64,000 nt of DNA, taken from NCBI GenBank assembly GCA_030267565.1, contig BRXU01000069.1, positions 1 to 64,000 on the forward strand, written 5' to 3'. A program made the translations under genes and the position numbers. This DNA is from Pleodorina starrii (taxonomy: Eukaryota > Chlorophyta > Chlorophyceae > Chlamydomonadales > Volvocaceae). The notes below the pieces were generated by a model. It saw only the letters and a list, made by a program, of their open reading frames with translations. It ran no database searches and was not told the DNA's origin. This document shows, one piece after another, positions 54,178 to 63,025 of the stretch; the stretch's first letter is position 1; each line of letters starts with the position of its first letter.

Positions 54178-55241
54178 TTCACGACATTGGAAAGAAAGTC
54201 AGGCCAGGCGGCATCCGGATCAAGCCGCAGATAGGCCATGCCCGGCAGGCCGGTTTTGACATATTCGATATGCCGCGACAGCAGCTCGGGGTCGATGCGG
54301 GCACGGACGCGGAACATCAGCTTTTCGCGCTCATCGGCGGTCTCGACCGTCTTTGGCGTGAACTGCGCCACATCGGCAACATAGGAAACCGTGGCCGGGA
54401 TCACGAATTCCCGCGCCGCATCCATGACAAGGCGCACCTCTGATCCGACCTGCACCCGGCCGACCTGCGATGTCGGCAGAAAAACCGTCATATAGACATC
54501 GCCCAGATCGACAAGGCTGAGGATCCGCCCGCCAGAGCCGACAATCTCGCCCTCTTGTGCGATGCGATACTGGATCCGGCCCGTGCGCGGCGCTTTCAGC
54601 GTGGCGTCGTCCAGAGAGGCCTGGATCGCATCAATCGACGCCTTTGCCGCCTCGACGGCCGCACTTGCATCGACCACCTGCGCCTGCGCGCTGCTGACCC
54701 CCGCCAGCGCTGCCGCATGGCTGGCTTCGGCCGAGGCCACACCGGCGCGGGCCTGGGCGTCCCGGGCGCGGTCATCATCCAGCACCTGCTGCGAGATCGC
54801 ACTGGTCTTTGCAAGCTGCTCAGAGCGTTCAAGCCTGCGCGACGCGGCATCGGCAACCGAGCCTGCCTGATCAACCGCGGCCCGGGCCGCGCGCTCTTGT
54901 GCCTCGGCCTGAGCGACCAGCGCCCTTGCTGTCTCGACGCCGATTTCGGCGCGGGCAAGCTGCGCTTCGGCCTGACGTTTTTGTGCGTTCAGCTGCACCA
55001 CGTCCATCTGCACCAGCACATCGCCTGCGCTGACCATGTCACCTTCGGCAGCGGTGATTTCGGCGATTCGGCCGCCGGTGAGCGCCGCGATATCCACCTC
55101 GGTCGCCTCGATCCGGCCATTGGCGCTGGCAAAACCCGCCGGCAGACCGGCGGGTTGCAGCCGGTCCCAGGCCAGCCAGCCAAGCACGGCGACAACGGCC
55201 AGGCCGCCCAGAATAATGGTGTTTCTGCCGGGCTTTGCCAT
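54174..55241 (-). CDS. HlyD-family membrane-fusion protein (YhiI-like)
   Basis: A 355-residue periplasmic adaptor. It has an N-terminal anchor ([17 protein letters not shown]), a biotinyl-lipoyl half ([21 protein letters not shown]), a long alpha-hairpin (residues about 85-205, Ala/Gln/Glu-rich coiled coil), then the second lipoyl half and a beta-barrel ([28 protein letters not shown]). It links the ABC exporter to an outer channel. The ATG at 55241 fits the family; the longer frame to 55571 is out of character. Confidence 0.92.
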   Translation of the reverse strand: MAKPGRNTIILGGLAVVAVLGWLAWDRLQPAGLPAGFASANGRIEATEVDIAALTGGRIAEITAAEGDMVSAGDVLVQMDVVQLNAQKRQAEAQLARAEIGVETARALVAQAEAQERAARAAVDQAGSVADAASRRLERSEQLAKTSAISQQVLDDDRARDAQARAGVASAEASHAAALAGVSSAQAQVVDASAAVEAAKASIDAIQASLDDATLKAPRTGRIQYRIAQEGEIVGSGGRILSLVDLGDVYMTVFLPTSQVGRVQVGSEVRLVMDAAREFVIPATVSYVADVAQFTPKTVETADEREKLMFRVRARIDPELLSRHIEYVKTGLPGMAYLRLDPDAAWPDFLSNVVK

Positions 55242-55331
55242 GATCTGCCTCTGATTGCTGTGCTGATGGATGCTTCGCGCATGTCCCGATGCGGTTTTCG
55301 CCCTACGCTCCCCTGTTGTCAACGCTCGATG

Positions 55332-55404
55332 ACAGGGTAAAAACCTGTATTGTCGCGCAAAAGCGGCTGCTGGTTGTTTGCTGTTGAAAAACCAGCTAAA
55401 CAAC
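55332..55404. promoter_or_regulatory. Inverted repeats in the exporter/TetR intergenic region
   Basis: ACAGG-N7-CCTGT (55332-55348) and the longer GTTGTTTGCTG...CAGCTAAACAAC (55373-55383 and 55393-55404) sit between the divergent hlyD and tetR genes. The second is a near-perfect 11-bp inverted repeat (one extra A) and the best candidate for the TetR operator. Confidence 0.6.
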
Positions 55405-55500
55405 ACGACCCGGTCTGGGCTGCACCTTGCCGCACCTCTGCTCCGGGGCAGCATTTTCAGTTTCTTCGCGTCGAAGCCACCGGACGAACACAAGCCACCC

Positions 55501-56127
55501 ATGCCAAGGACGCTCAACTCAGCCAACTCGACCGACCGCATGCCGGGGCAGGCAACCGGGAAAGAACGCATTCTTGCATCGGCGATGCTGCTTTTCGCGC
55601 GGATGCCCTATTCCGACACCAGCCTGCGCGACATCGCCGCCGCGGCTGGGGTCGATGTGGCCTATGTCCATCGCGCCTTCGGGTCGAAGGCCGAGATATT
55701 CCGTCAGGCCTTGCTGGCGCTTGCGCCCCTCGATGACATCGCCGCAGGGGACCCCGATGGCGCGACCATGATCAACAGGATCTGCGATCTGGCCTTCCTG
55801 CGTGATCCGCGCAAGGTAGAAGATGTCAGGCCGCTTCATTTACTGACACAGTCCAGCCTCTGCAGCGAGGCGCGGGCGATCATTGCGCAATTCTTTGGCA
55901 CGTCACTAGCCCTGCCTCTAAGCAGGGCGTTTGGCCATGCGGATCCGGGACGGGCGCATTTCGCGCTTAGCCTTCTCAGCGGTTTCGTGACCCATCGTGC
56001 GATTTTCGGGCCTGCGGATTTGCTGGCTATCCCCGAGGCGGATCAGCGACAGATGCTGCAAACCGCCCTGATGAACGCAATGCTGCCTGGTTGTTCAGAT
56101 GGGGTATTCGGCTGGCGTCCCATCTAG
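55501..56127 (+). CDS. TetR-family regulator of the exporter operon
   Basis: A 208-residue protein with the TetR HTH (KERILASAMLLFARMPYSDTSLRDIAAAAGVDVAYVHRAFGSKAEIF) and a ligand-binding C-terminus. Divergent from hlyD-rbbA-yhhJ, it should repress that operon via the inverted repeats between them. A start at 55501 is likely; the frame continues upstream to 55378 but without TetR character. Ribosome-binding site weak, so ATG 55540 (MPGQAT) is an alternative. Confidence 0.88.
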   Translation: MPRTLNSANSTDRMPGQATGKERILASAMLLFARMPYSDTSLRDIAAAAGVDVAYVHRAFGSKAEIFRQALLALAPLDDIAAGDPDGATMINRICDLAFLRDPRKVEDVRPLHLLTQSSLCSEARAIIAQFFGTSLALPLSRAFGHADPGRAHFALSLLSGFVTHRAIFGPADLLAIPEADQRQMLQTALMNAMLPGCSDGVFGWRPI

Positions 56128-57218
56128 ACCACTATCCAAGTCAGCTTGCCAACTGCGATCCTGTATAAGTTATGTTGGGATTTCCGCGTTTCGTGCGGAG
56201 ATTTCAACACGATTGATCGGACGCCTCAGGTGCTTTCAGGCGGCTATATACGGTCGGTCAGATGGCCGCTTGGATCGAGTGTCGGTCTCGTAGGTTGCGC
56301 GCCCCCGCAACCATTTCTACGATTTTGCACGATATTCTACGACAGAGTACGATCTGCAACGACGCAGCACTACGCTAGAGCCTGATTGCTCTCACTGAAC
56401 CCGCAATCAGAAGATGCAGCGACGCTCTTCCGTTGCGCCGATACTTCCGCTAGCTCAGCCGCCCCGCGACTATCGGAAGACAGGCAATGAAATCAACTCG
56501 TTCGTCCCTGATCCCGCACAGGGTTGCAAGCTATTGCGACCTAAGGCTCGCTCCTGTCCTCGAACCGGAGGAGGCGAGCACCGTGCGAGAATGCCTCGCG
56601 GGCCTGCTCGATCGAAACGAGTACCCACCCTATAAGCGGTGGGTCCGGCGCCGCAGATGGTGGGGTTCGTGGCGCGGCCGGTGATGGTGCTGACCATCTC
56701 CGTCCCTGCGCTGCCGCGCTGACGGGGGCTGCTTCAGGGAAGTGGGCGCGCGCCGCAGACGGCGCGAAATCGTAAAAATTGCAGCAGGCCTGCGCATCAG
56801 GATCGGGCAACCTTTGGGCATTAGGGAACACCCTCGCGCCACGGCCCTGCATCTGCAGAGCACCAGCCCGGGCGCATCACATTGACGCAGGAACCAGCCG
56901 GGCGAGGCTGACGACAGGGCTTTTGGCGCAGCCACGACTGCTTAAGCGGTTGATTCGAGACAAGCAGCGGCAACAAATCGACCGGCTCTAGGCTGAAGAA
57001 AAGAACAATTCACAACCTGCGGGTGCACAGTGCTTGCGCAACGAAACGAGTGCGTTTACCGATTCATGTAAAGTTATGACTAGTTTGATCGTGTTTCAGG
57101 TCATTCGTATCTAGGTGAAGACTATGCAGCGGTTCCGCTGGAAAAATTGCTATGCCGATGTAACGGCGGCAAGACACGATGTCGCGGCACAGAGTTTCCT
57201 GGATGATGTCGTTCTACC
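56128..57218. other. Gene-free kilobase between TetR and IS66
   Basis: No frame here has a recognisable domain. Notable items are a strict 10-bp ACGA repeat (56316-56365), a CTGATTG...CAATCAG hairpin (56382-56410) and moderately lower GC in 56130-56370. The right half has Arg/Pro-rich frames on both strands that look like decayed coding. It may be plasmid control DNA or a scar of IS activity. Confidence 0.5.
56316..56365. repeat. Five phased 10-bp ACGA repeats
   Basis: ACGA occurs at 56319, 56329, 56339, 56349 and 56359, that is, exactly one per 10 bases, with loose consensus TCTACGATnT. Another ACGA at 56209 lies in the same 10-bp phase. The spacing equals about one helical turn, so all copies face one side of the helix. 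Confidence 0.8.
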
Positions 57219-57277
57219 GTAAGCCTCCGGCGGCGGCCGTCTGACGGGATTTCGACGGCGATGATAAGTCCGACCTT

Positions 57278-57691
57278 ATGTCCGACCATAAGTTCAGACC
57301 CGAGATCGAGATCCTTTCTGCCGCGGATGTCCCGCGTCGGCGACACTGGAGCGATGCCGACAAGATCCGGATCGTGGAGGAGAGCTTTCTGGGGCATCGT
57401 CAGGTGGCGGCGACAGCGCGGCGACATGGAGTGTCACGTTCTCTGCTAACGATATGGCGGCGGCAGTATCGAGAGGGCGCGCTCGGGACAGACGCGGGGC
57501 CTGCGTTCATCCCGCTGACGCTGTCGCCAAGGCCGCCCGCGGCAGTGCCCGCAACAGCACCAGTGGCGCGGCGTGACACAGCTGACGTGCAGCTCGAGAT
57601 CGTGCTGGGGAACGGGCGGCGGCTTCTGGTCCCCTCCGGGGTGGACCCGGAAGTTCTGGCCCGGCTTCTCCCGGTTCTGGACGATCGATGA
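57278..57691 (+). CDS. IS66 TnpA
   Basis: A 137-residue accessory protein with HTH (RRHWSDADKIRIVEESFLGH, VAATARRHGVSRSLLTIWRRQYR) and a C-terminal tail (VDPEVLARLLPVLDD). Its stop overlaps the tnpB ATG. Confidence 0.9.
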   Translation: MSDHKFRPEIEILSAADVPRRRHWSDADKIRIVEESFLGHRQVAATARRHGVSRSLLTIWRRQYREGALGTDAGPAFIPLTLSPRPPAAVPATAPVARRDTADVQLEIVLGNGRRLLVPSGVDPEVLARLLPVLDDR

Positions 57692-58038
57692 TCGCCTTCC
57701 CGGCGGGGGTGCGCGTCTGGATCGCGGGCGGGGTCACCGACATGCGGCGCGGCATGAACACGCTGGCGCTGGCGGTGCAACAGGGGCTCGGGCGCGATCC
57801 GCATGCAGGCGAGATCTTCTGCTTTCGCGGGCGCAGGGGCGACCTGGTCAAGCTGATCTGGCATGACGGGGTCGGCATGTCGCTCTACACCAAGCGTCTC
57901 GAGGCCGGGAAGTTCATCTGGCCGACCAGCGGGACCGGTGAGGCGGTGCAGATCTCTGCGGCCCAGCTCGGGTATCTTCTGGAAGGGATCGACTGGCGCA
58001 ATCCGCGCTGGACACAACGCCCTGCAAAGGCCGGATAA
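57688..58038 (+). CDS. IS66 TnpB (Orf2)
   Basis: A 116-residue protein typical of IS66: VRVWIAGGVTDMRRGMNTLA, FCFRGRRGDLVKLIWHDGVGMSLY, LLEGIDWRNPRWT. Intact. Starts as ATGA overlap with tnpA. Confidence 0.92.
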   Translation: MIAFPAGVRVWIAGGVTDMRRGMNTLALAVQQGLGRDPHAGEIFCFRGRRGDLVKLIWHDGVGMSLYTKRLEAGKFIWPTSGTGEAVQISAAQLGYLLEGIDWRNPRWTQRPAKAG

Positions 58039-58097
58039 ATCGACCCCATCAGCCTTATTTCATGGGCTTTCCGATGCCGGCATGATAGGTCTCGGCC

Positions 58098-59471
58098 ATG
58101 TCGGATACGGCTTCCGAGATTGCCAGATTGCGCGCCGCGCTCGCGGCCTCGGAGGCCCGTGCCGAGGCCGCCGAGAGCGAACTGGCGCAGACCCGGGCGG
58201 TGGTCTCGACCTCCGAGGCGATGATCAAGCATCTGAAGCTTGAGATCGCCAAGCTGCGGCGGGAACACTATGGCCGCGGCTCGGAACGACGGGCCCGCCT
58301 GATCGACCAGATGGAGTTGCAGCTCGAGGAACTCGAGGCCGCGACCACCGAGGACGAGATCTCGGCAATGAGGCTGGTGAAGACCACGATCGTTACAGGC
58401 TTTGAGCGCCGCCGCCCGGCCCGCAAGCCGTTCCCGGAGCATCTGCCGCGCGAGCGCGTCGTGATCGCGGCTCCCACCGCGTGTTCCTGCTGCGGCTCGG
58501 ATCGCGTCGTGAAGATGGGCGAGGACGTCACCGAGACGCTCGAGATCATCCCCCGGCAGTGGAAGGTGATCCAGACCGTCCGCGAGAAGTTCACCTGTCG
58601 GAGTTGCGAGAAGATCAGCCAGCCGCCGGCACCGTTCTACCCCACGCCGCGCGGATGGGCGGGCCCAAACCTGTTGGCGATGATCCTGTTCGAGAAGTTC
58701 GGCCAGCATCAGCCTTTGAACCGCCAGGCCGAACGCTACGCCAAAGAGGGTGTCGAGATCAGCCTTTCGACACTCGCCGACCAGGTCGGGGCCTGTGCCG
58801 CCGCGCTCGAGCCGATCCACGCGGTGATCAGGGCCCATGTCCTCGATGCCGAACGGCTGCACGGAGATGACACGACGGTGCCGCTGCTGGCAAAGGGCGG
58901 GACACATACCGCCCGGCTCTGGACCTATTTCAGGGATGATCGCCCCTTCGGCGGCGGGGCCCCGCCTGCTGAAGTGATCCAGGCGGCGATGGGCTGGACG
59001 GACACCCATCTCTACGAGTTCCGTGTCGGTGAGGCCGGCTGGGGTGTGCCCGATCCCGACGGATTCTACGACGGCCCCATGCCCGCGAAGAAGGCGACGT
59101 TGGAGAAGGTGCTCGAGGACACCGGCGCCAGGACGATCCAGTATGTCTACGACTTCGGCGATGACTGGGACCACAGCATCCGGATCGAGCGGATCAACGA
59201 GGCCACCCCGGGCATAACCTATCCCCGGCTTCTGAAGGCCACCGGGGCCTGTCCACCTGAGGACGTCGGCGGGGCCGGGGGCTACGAGGAGTTCCTTGAA
59301 GCCCTCGCCGATCCCGATCACGAACAGCACGGGGACATGGTCCGCTGGTCGGGTGGTTCCTTCGATCCCGAAGATGCCCGGATCGAAAAGATCGTTGAGC
59401 GCTTCGTCCAACTGGCGAAGAAATGGGCTCCGCGGCCGAGCAAACCCAAAGCCTCGAAGCCCATGACCTAA
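58098..59471 (+). CDS. TnpC N-terminal half fused to pRiA4b ORF-3 domain
   Basis: A 457-residue frame. Residues 1-~290 are IS66 TnpC: leucine-rich coiled start, zinc-finger segments (CSCCGSDRVVKMGEDVTETLEI, CRSCEKISQPPAPF), then the start of the DDE domain (HGDDTTVPLLAKGG). From about residue 292 (near 58970) the protein is the C-terminal part of a pRiA4b ORF-3-like protein: QAAMGWTDTHLYEFRVG, then VYDFGDDWDHSIRIE and SFDPEDARIEKI. An in-frame deletion joined the two. The rest of the TnpC catalytic domain is missing, so transposition is lost, but the fusion is open throughout. Confidence 0.85.
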   Translation: MSDTASEIARLRAALAASEARAEAAESELAQTRAVVSTSEAMIKHLKLEIAKLRREHYGRGSERRARLIDQMELQLEELEAATTEDEISAMRLVKTTIVTGFERRRPARKPFPEHLPRERVVIAAPTACSCCGSDRVVKMGEDVTETLEIIPRQWKVIQTVREKFTCRSCEKISQPPAPFYPTPRGWAGPNLLAMILFEKFGQHQPLNRQAERYAKEGVEISLSTLADQVGACAAALEPIHAVIRAHVLDAERLHGDDTTVPLLAKGGTHTARLWTYFRDDRPFGGGAPPAEVIQAAMGWTDTHLYEFRVGEAGWGVPDPDGFYDGPMPAKKATLEKVLEDTGARTIQYVYDFGDDWDHSIRIERINEATPGITYPRLLKATGACPPEDVGGAGGYEEFLEALADPDHEQHGDMVRWSGGSFDPEDARIEKIVERFVQLAKKWAPRPSKPKASKPMT

Positions 59472-59499
59472 CAGCGCCCGTCCGCGGCCGACGCCGGAT

Positions 59500-59945
59500 G
59501 GTTACCTCAGCGCACTTGTGCCACAGCTTCGGCAGCTCGTCGGTCGTCTGATACGATATATCCTGCTCATCCAGGATGTGCTTGCAGACAGTCTCCAACA
59601 AGGTGCGCGCTGACGTAATCGCCCCCTCTGGATCTGTGTTCTTGCGGGCGATGGCCTTTTGCCATGCTGCATGAACACTATCCTCATCAAATGAGGCCAG
59701 GACAACGGACACATCCTCTGATGCCGGACTTCTCCCGAGTGCTGCTGTCGTCACAACACCGAATACTGGATAGCCCGACTGCACCTTGACTTCAGCAAGG
59801 GCAAAGCCGTCGCGGCGCAGAACTTCCGTTATCTGCTTGGCGATCCGTCTCTGCGCCTGTTCATCCCTGGTTCGAGGGTGAACGCACATCTCAAGGAACC
59901 TAAACAGCAAGGCATTTGAACAGTGCAGCAATCCCAGGGTCTTCA
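59500..59945 (-). pseudogene. Abortive-infection (Abi_C) protein fragment
   Basis: On the minus strand about 145 residues resemble the C-terminal domain of abortive-infection family proteins: LFRFLEMCVHPRTRDEQAQRR, VQSGYPVFGVV, DPEGAITSARTLLETVCKHI and DELPKLWHKCAEV. The N-terminal part is missing at the join with a TniB-like fragment, and the last part is cut at about 59500 beside the IS66-derived fusion. It is a relic of a phage-defence gene, not a working one. The assignment is from memory of the family pattern. Confidence 0.65.
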
Positions 59946-60349
59946 GCAGGTGGCTGCCCAAGCCGGAAAAGATCTGATCGCAGCCGATCGTTGATGATCT
60001 TTGGGGTGTTGGAAACCGGTGCGGTGAAGAAGAACCCGCGGCAGCCCTCGATGGCGTCCGCGATATCCGGGCCGATCGGCTTGATCGGGATGTAATCCGA
60101 GAGGTTCGGGCAGGCCGCATACTGGCGGGCCGACCGTGTCTTCCCGACGCCGGGTCGCCCATGACAGACGCCGATGTAACGGTCCGCCGTGCAGGCAATG
60201 GCGAACTCCGAGAAGCGCGCGTGCTCGCGGGTGTCAACGAAGGGCATCTCCCGGCGGAACTCAATCGTCGGCCGCGTAGAGCTTGAGGCCCCCGAAGCGG
60301 GGCCGCTGGGGCGTGTTGTGTTCGAGGGCAGGCCTTCCGTCGTGCTCAT
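59900..60349 (-). pseudogene. TniB/TnsC-like AAA ATPase, N-terminal part
   Basis: About 130 real residues: VDTREHARFSEFAIACTA, then Walker A HGRPGVGKTRSARQ and FFFTAPVSNTPKIINDRLR. Homology ends near 59945; the last residues run in a wrong frame to a stop. ATPases of this type partner the Mu/Tn552-like transposase just upstream. The frame overlaps the transposase stop, so the two were translated together. Confidence 0.75.
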
Positions 60350-61676
60350 GGGGAACCTCGTCATCGGCAATGGATTGCTTCAGCCGTTCCTTCGTCTGTC
60401 GTCTCGCGCTTCGGATGGACGCGAGAGAGGGAGCTTCGATGTGCTCGGGACAGAGGGCGCTGCACACGAAAGCGCCGTCGTGGTAGATGCGGACCTCCGC
60501 CAGGTCGCGCGGGTCGTAGAGGACGTCGACCTGTTCGCCGATAAAGGCCGCCAGGGTTGGTTCGACGTAGCGCTGTCCCATGAAGCGGATGCCGTCGCGC
60601 CCGACCTTGCGGGGCTTCGGCACGCGCAGAAGCAGCATGTCGAGGGCTTCGCGGCTTTCGGGAAGGCTTGGCAGAAAGCCCCCCGATCGCCAGCGGGCAA
60701 TCGGCTCCTCGCCGGTCGTTCCGTGCGGGCGCCGGTGGTAGACGTCATGGAGGAACCGCTCGAAGCGCCTCGTCAGTTCTGCAAGCTCAATGGCGGGTTC
60801 GGAAAGCGGCTTGCCTCCCCTGATGTGACCCGGGATCTCCGGCAGGAACATGTCGTTGACCGTGCGGAAGAACCGCTCGATCTTGCCGCGGCCCCGGGGA
60901 CGTCCCGGCCGCGAGTGGATCAGGCGGATCTTGAGCGCGATGCACGCCTGCTCGATGTTCTCCGAAACGAAGTCGCTGCCGTTGTCGGCATAAAGCTGTT
61001 CGGGGATGCCGCAGACGGGCCAGCCCGGATCCTCCTTGCGCCAGATCGCTTGGCGCAGGGCGAGCGCGGTGTTCACGGCGCTTGGCGCTGCGGTGGCCAG
61101 GAAGAAGCCGGCGATGGCCCGGCTGTAGTCGTCCATCACGACGGTCAGCCAGGGGCGAACGGGCTTGCCGGCGTCGAGCACGAGGACATCGAGCATGGTA
61201 TGATCGGCCTGCCACATCGCGTTGGGCGCATCGGCGTCGCGCCGATGCACGAGTTCGTGGCGGTCGCGATAGGCCGCCGCGTCCGTCGCGACGGCGATGC
61301 GCGCGGGTTCGATCCCGCGCACAATCCCGGCCACCACCGAATAGCTTGCACCAGTGAGGCCGCGTGCCTTCGCTTCCGCCTGGACCTTGCGATGGATGGC
61401 TGCCGCAGTCGGGCGGGGGCGCCGGGTCGCCATGCTTCGCACCAGGGCCTCGATCTCGGGGGCGAGCCTTCGCGCGATCCCGGCATCGCTGCGCCGTGAC
61501 CGCTCCAGCCCCGCGATGCCCTTCGCCCGCCAAGCCGCAAGCCAGCGGCGCAGGGTTCGTTCCGCAATGCCGCCTTCGGCCGCAATGCGGGCCAGCGGAA
61601 TGTCCTGTTCCAGATGAAGCTGCAGGAGACGGAAACGCGCGATGGCCTTCGGGGAGGCAAAGCCTGGAGCTGACAT
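60261..61676 (-). CDS. Mu/Tn552-type DDE transposase
   Basis: A 471-residue transposase of the TniA/TnsB/Tn552 class. N-terminal HTH parts (FRLLQLHLEQDIPLARIAAE, ERTLRRWLAAWRAKG), integrase core WQADHTMLDVLVL, YADNGSDFVSENIE and GRGKIERFFRTVND (DDE), then a Mu-transposase C-terminal domain (FMGQRYVEPTLAAFIGEQVDVLYDPRDLAEVRI). It should act with the adjacent ATPase, which is truncated, so its function is doubtful. Start at ATG 61676; a TTG at 61694 is an alternative. Confidence 0.9.
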   Translation of the reverse strand: MSAPGFASPKAIARFRLLQLHLEQDIPLARIAAEGGIAERTLRRWLAAWRAKGIAGLERSRRSDAGIARRLAPEIEALVRSMATRRPRPTAAAIHRKVQAEAKARGLTGASYSVVAGIVRGIEPARIAVATDAAAYRDRHELVHRRDADAPNAMWQADHTMLDVLVLDAGKPVRPWLTVVMDDYSRAIAGFFLATAAPSAVNTALALRQAIWRKEDPGWPVCGIPEQLYADNGSDFVSENIEQACIALKIRLIHSRPGRPRGRGKIERFFRTVNDMFLPEIPGHIRGGKPLSEPAIELAELTRRFERFLHDVYHRRPHGTTGEEPIARWRSGGFLPSLPESREALDMLLLRVPKPRKVGRDGIRFMGQRYVEPTLAAFIGEQVDVLYDPRDLAEVRIYHDGAFVCSALCPEHIEAPSLASIRSARRQTKERLKQSIADDEVPHEHDGRPALEHNTPQRPRFGGLKLYAADD

Positions 61677-61786
61677 GACCAGACCCCATGACAAGGAACA
61701 GACAAGAGCGCCCGCCCGTTCCGATTATCGCTCAAGAGCCCGTTCCAGAAAACGTGCGTTTGGTGGAAAACCATTGTACCTGTCCG

Positions 61787-61819
61787 AAAATCTCTCCGTG
61801 ACGAGTAATCGGACAAGTT
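61787..61819. promoter_or_regulatory. Possible res site between transposase and resolvase
   Basis: TGTCCGA-N19-TCGGACA (61787-61819) lies between the divergent transposase and resolvase genes, with further TCCG/CGGAC pieces around. The position and symmetry fit a resolution site or transposon end. No subsite structure was proven. Confidence 0.45.
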
Positions 61820-61895
61820 GATTCCTGGATGAGTTTGCGGACACATGGACCCTGCCGGAGCGCCCTGGCAGCGTCCTTTCCCGTACGGAGATGCC

Positions 61896-62474
61896 ATGAC
61901 CCTCATCGGATACGCCCGCGTCTCGACCACCGAGCAGGATCTCGCGCTTCAGCTCGACGCCCTTCGAGCCGCCGGCACAACCCGCATCTTCGAGGATCGC
62001 GGTGTGTCCGGTGCCAGAACCGAGCGACCGGGGCTGAACGCGGCGCTCTCGTTCCTGCGGGACGGCGACACCCTTGTGGTCTGGAAGCTCGACCGCCTCG
62101 GCCGGTCGATGACGCATCTGCTGCAGACCGTCTCCGAACTGGAGGGGCGCGGCGTGGGCTTCCGGTCGCTCACCGAGAACATCGACACCACCACCCCCGC
62201 CGGGCGGCTCGTGTTCCATATCTTCGGTGCCCTCGGCCAGTTCGAGCGGGATCTGATCCGCGAAAGGACGAATGCACGGCTCGCGGCGGCCGCGGCCCGG
62301 GGCCGAAAGGGTGGCCGGCCAGCTGCCGCCACCCCCGAAAGGCTCGCGCGCGCCCGCCAGTTCATTGCGACCGGCCTCACCGTGCGCGAGGCGGCCGCAC
62401 GCGTGAAGATCGGCAAGTCCGCTCTTTACGCCGCGCTCAAGGCTGATGCCGCCATCCATGAAGCGGACAAATAG
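61896..62474 (+). CDS. tnpR: Serine recombinase (resolvase/invertase)
   Basis: A 192-residue small serine recombinase. YARVSTTEQDLALQLDAL holds the nucleophilic Ser, VVWKLDRLGRSMTHLLQ the arginine helix, and GRLVFHIFGALGQFERDLIRERT the E-helix. The C-terminal HTH is RGRKGGRPAAATPERLARA, then GLTVREAAARVKIGKSALYAAL. The ATG at 61896 has GGAG 5 bases upstream. It resolves cointegrates of the neighbouring transposon. Confidence 0.93.
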   Translation: MTLIGYARVSTTEQDLALQLDALRAAGTTRIFEDRGVSGARTERPGLNAALSFLRDGDTLVVWKLDRLGRSMTHLLQTVSELEGRGVGFRSLTENIDTTTPAGRLVFHIFGALGQFERDLIRERTNARLAAAAARGRKGGRPAAATPERLARARQFIATGLTVREAAARVKIGKSALYAALKADAAIHEADK

Positions 62475-62706
62475 CGCCATCAGAACCCTGCCAATTAGCG
62501 CAGAAGTCTACAGGAACAGCGGGCGTAGCCGATCAAAATCTGTGTCATGCCCCGATCTGTAACAGTAGCCGCCCCTTCATTGCAAAAAATATCGGACCAT
62601 TCATCTGAGATTTCGTCCTGCCAGCATTTGCTGGCCTTCAACGGGCCGGTTAAGGGGCAACCTGGCCGTCCCTTCAACGATCCCCTTGCGGACGGGAAGA
62701 CCATCA

Positions 62707-63017
62707 TGACGGAGGGACCGGAGGATGGGGCTGGACAGGGCGGACGCCGCCCGCCGCATGGCCCTGCGGCGCCCGCACCTCCACCATCAAGGGTGGCAGC
62801 CGGGGCGGGCCTTCCGATCCGGACCGCGCGCCGCTGGCCGGACCGCGACCGTGCGGATGGGCCGGCAGGCCCTGCACGTCCGATCCGGCCGGAAGCCGGG
62901 ACGCGCATCTTCCCGAAGGAGATGGTCGAACTGATCGAGGGTCTGGCCCTTCTCGATCCGCGGCCCTCGGTTGCCAGCATCCATCGCGCCGTTGTCCAAG
63001 TGGCAGAAGAAAAGGGG
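62707..63017 (+). pseudogene. Second Mu/Tn552-type transposase, N-terminal fragment
   Basis: In one frame (62725 on) DAARRMALRRPHLHH reads as the start of a TniA-like protein. In the next frame, from about 62830, IRTARRWPDRDRADG, then GTRIFPKEMVELIEGLALLDPRPSVASIHRAV continues it, so there is a frameshift. Homology stops at 63017, 9 bases before the membrane-protein gene of the other strand. It is a decayed relative of the transposase at 60261. Confidence 0.7.
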
Positions 63018-63025
63018 GGCGAGCC

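Larger units (their letters stand above)
57219..59471 (+). mobile_element. IS66-family element with altered TnpC
   Basis: The left end begins GTAAGCCTCCGGCGG, the usual IS66 start. tnpA, tnpB and a tnpC fusion follow in order on the plus strand. The right end could not be placed; homology to IS66 stops inside tnpC. Confidence 0.75.
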
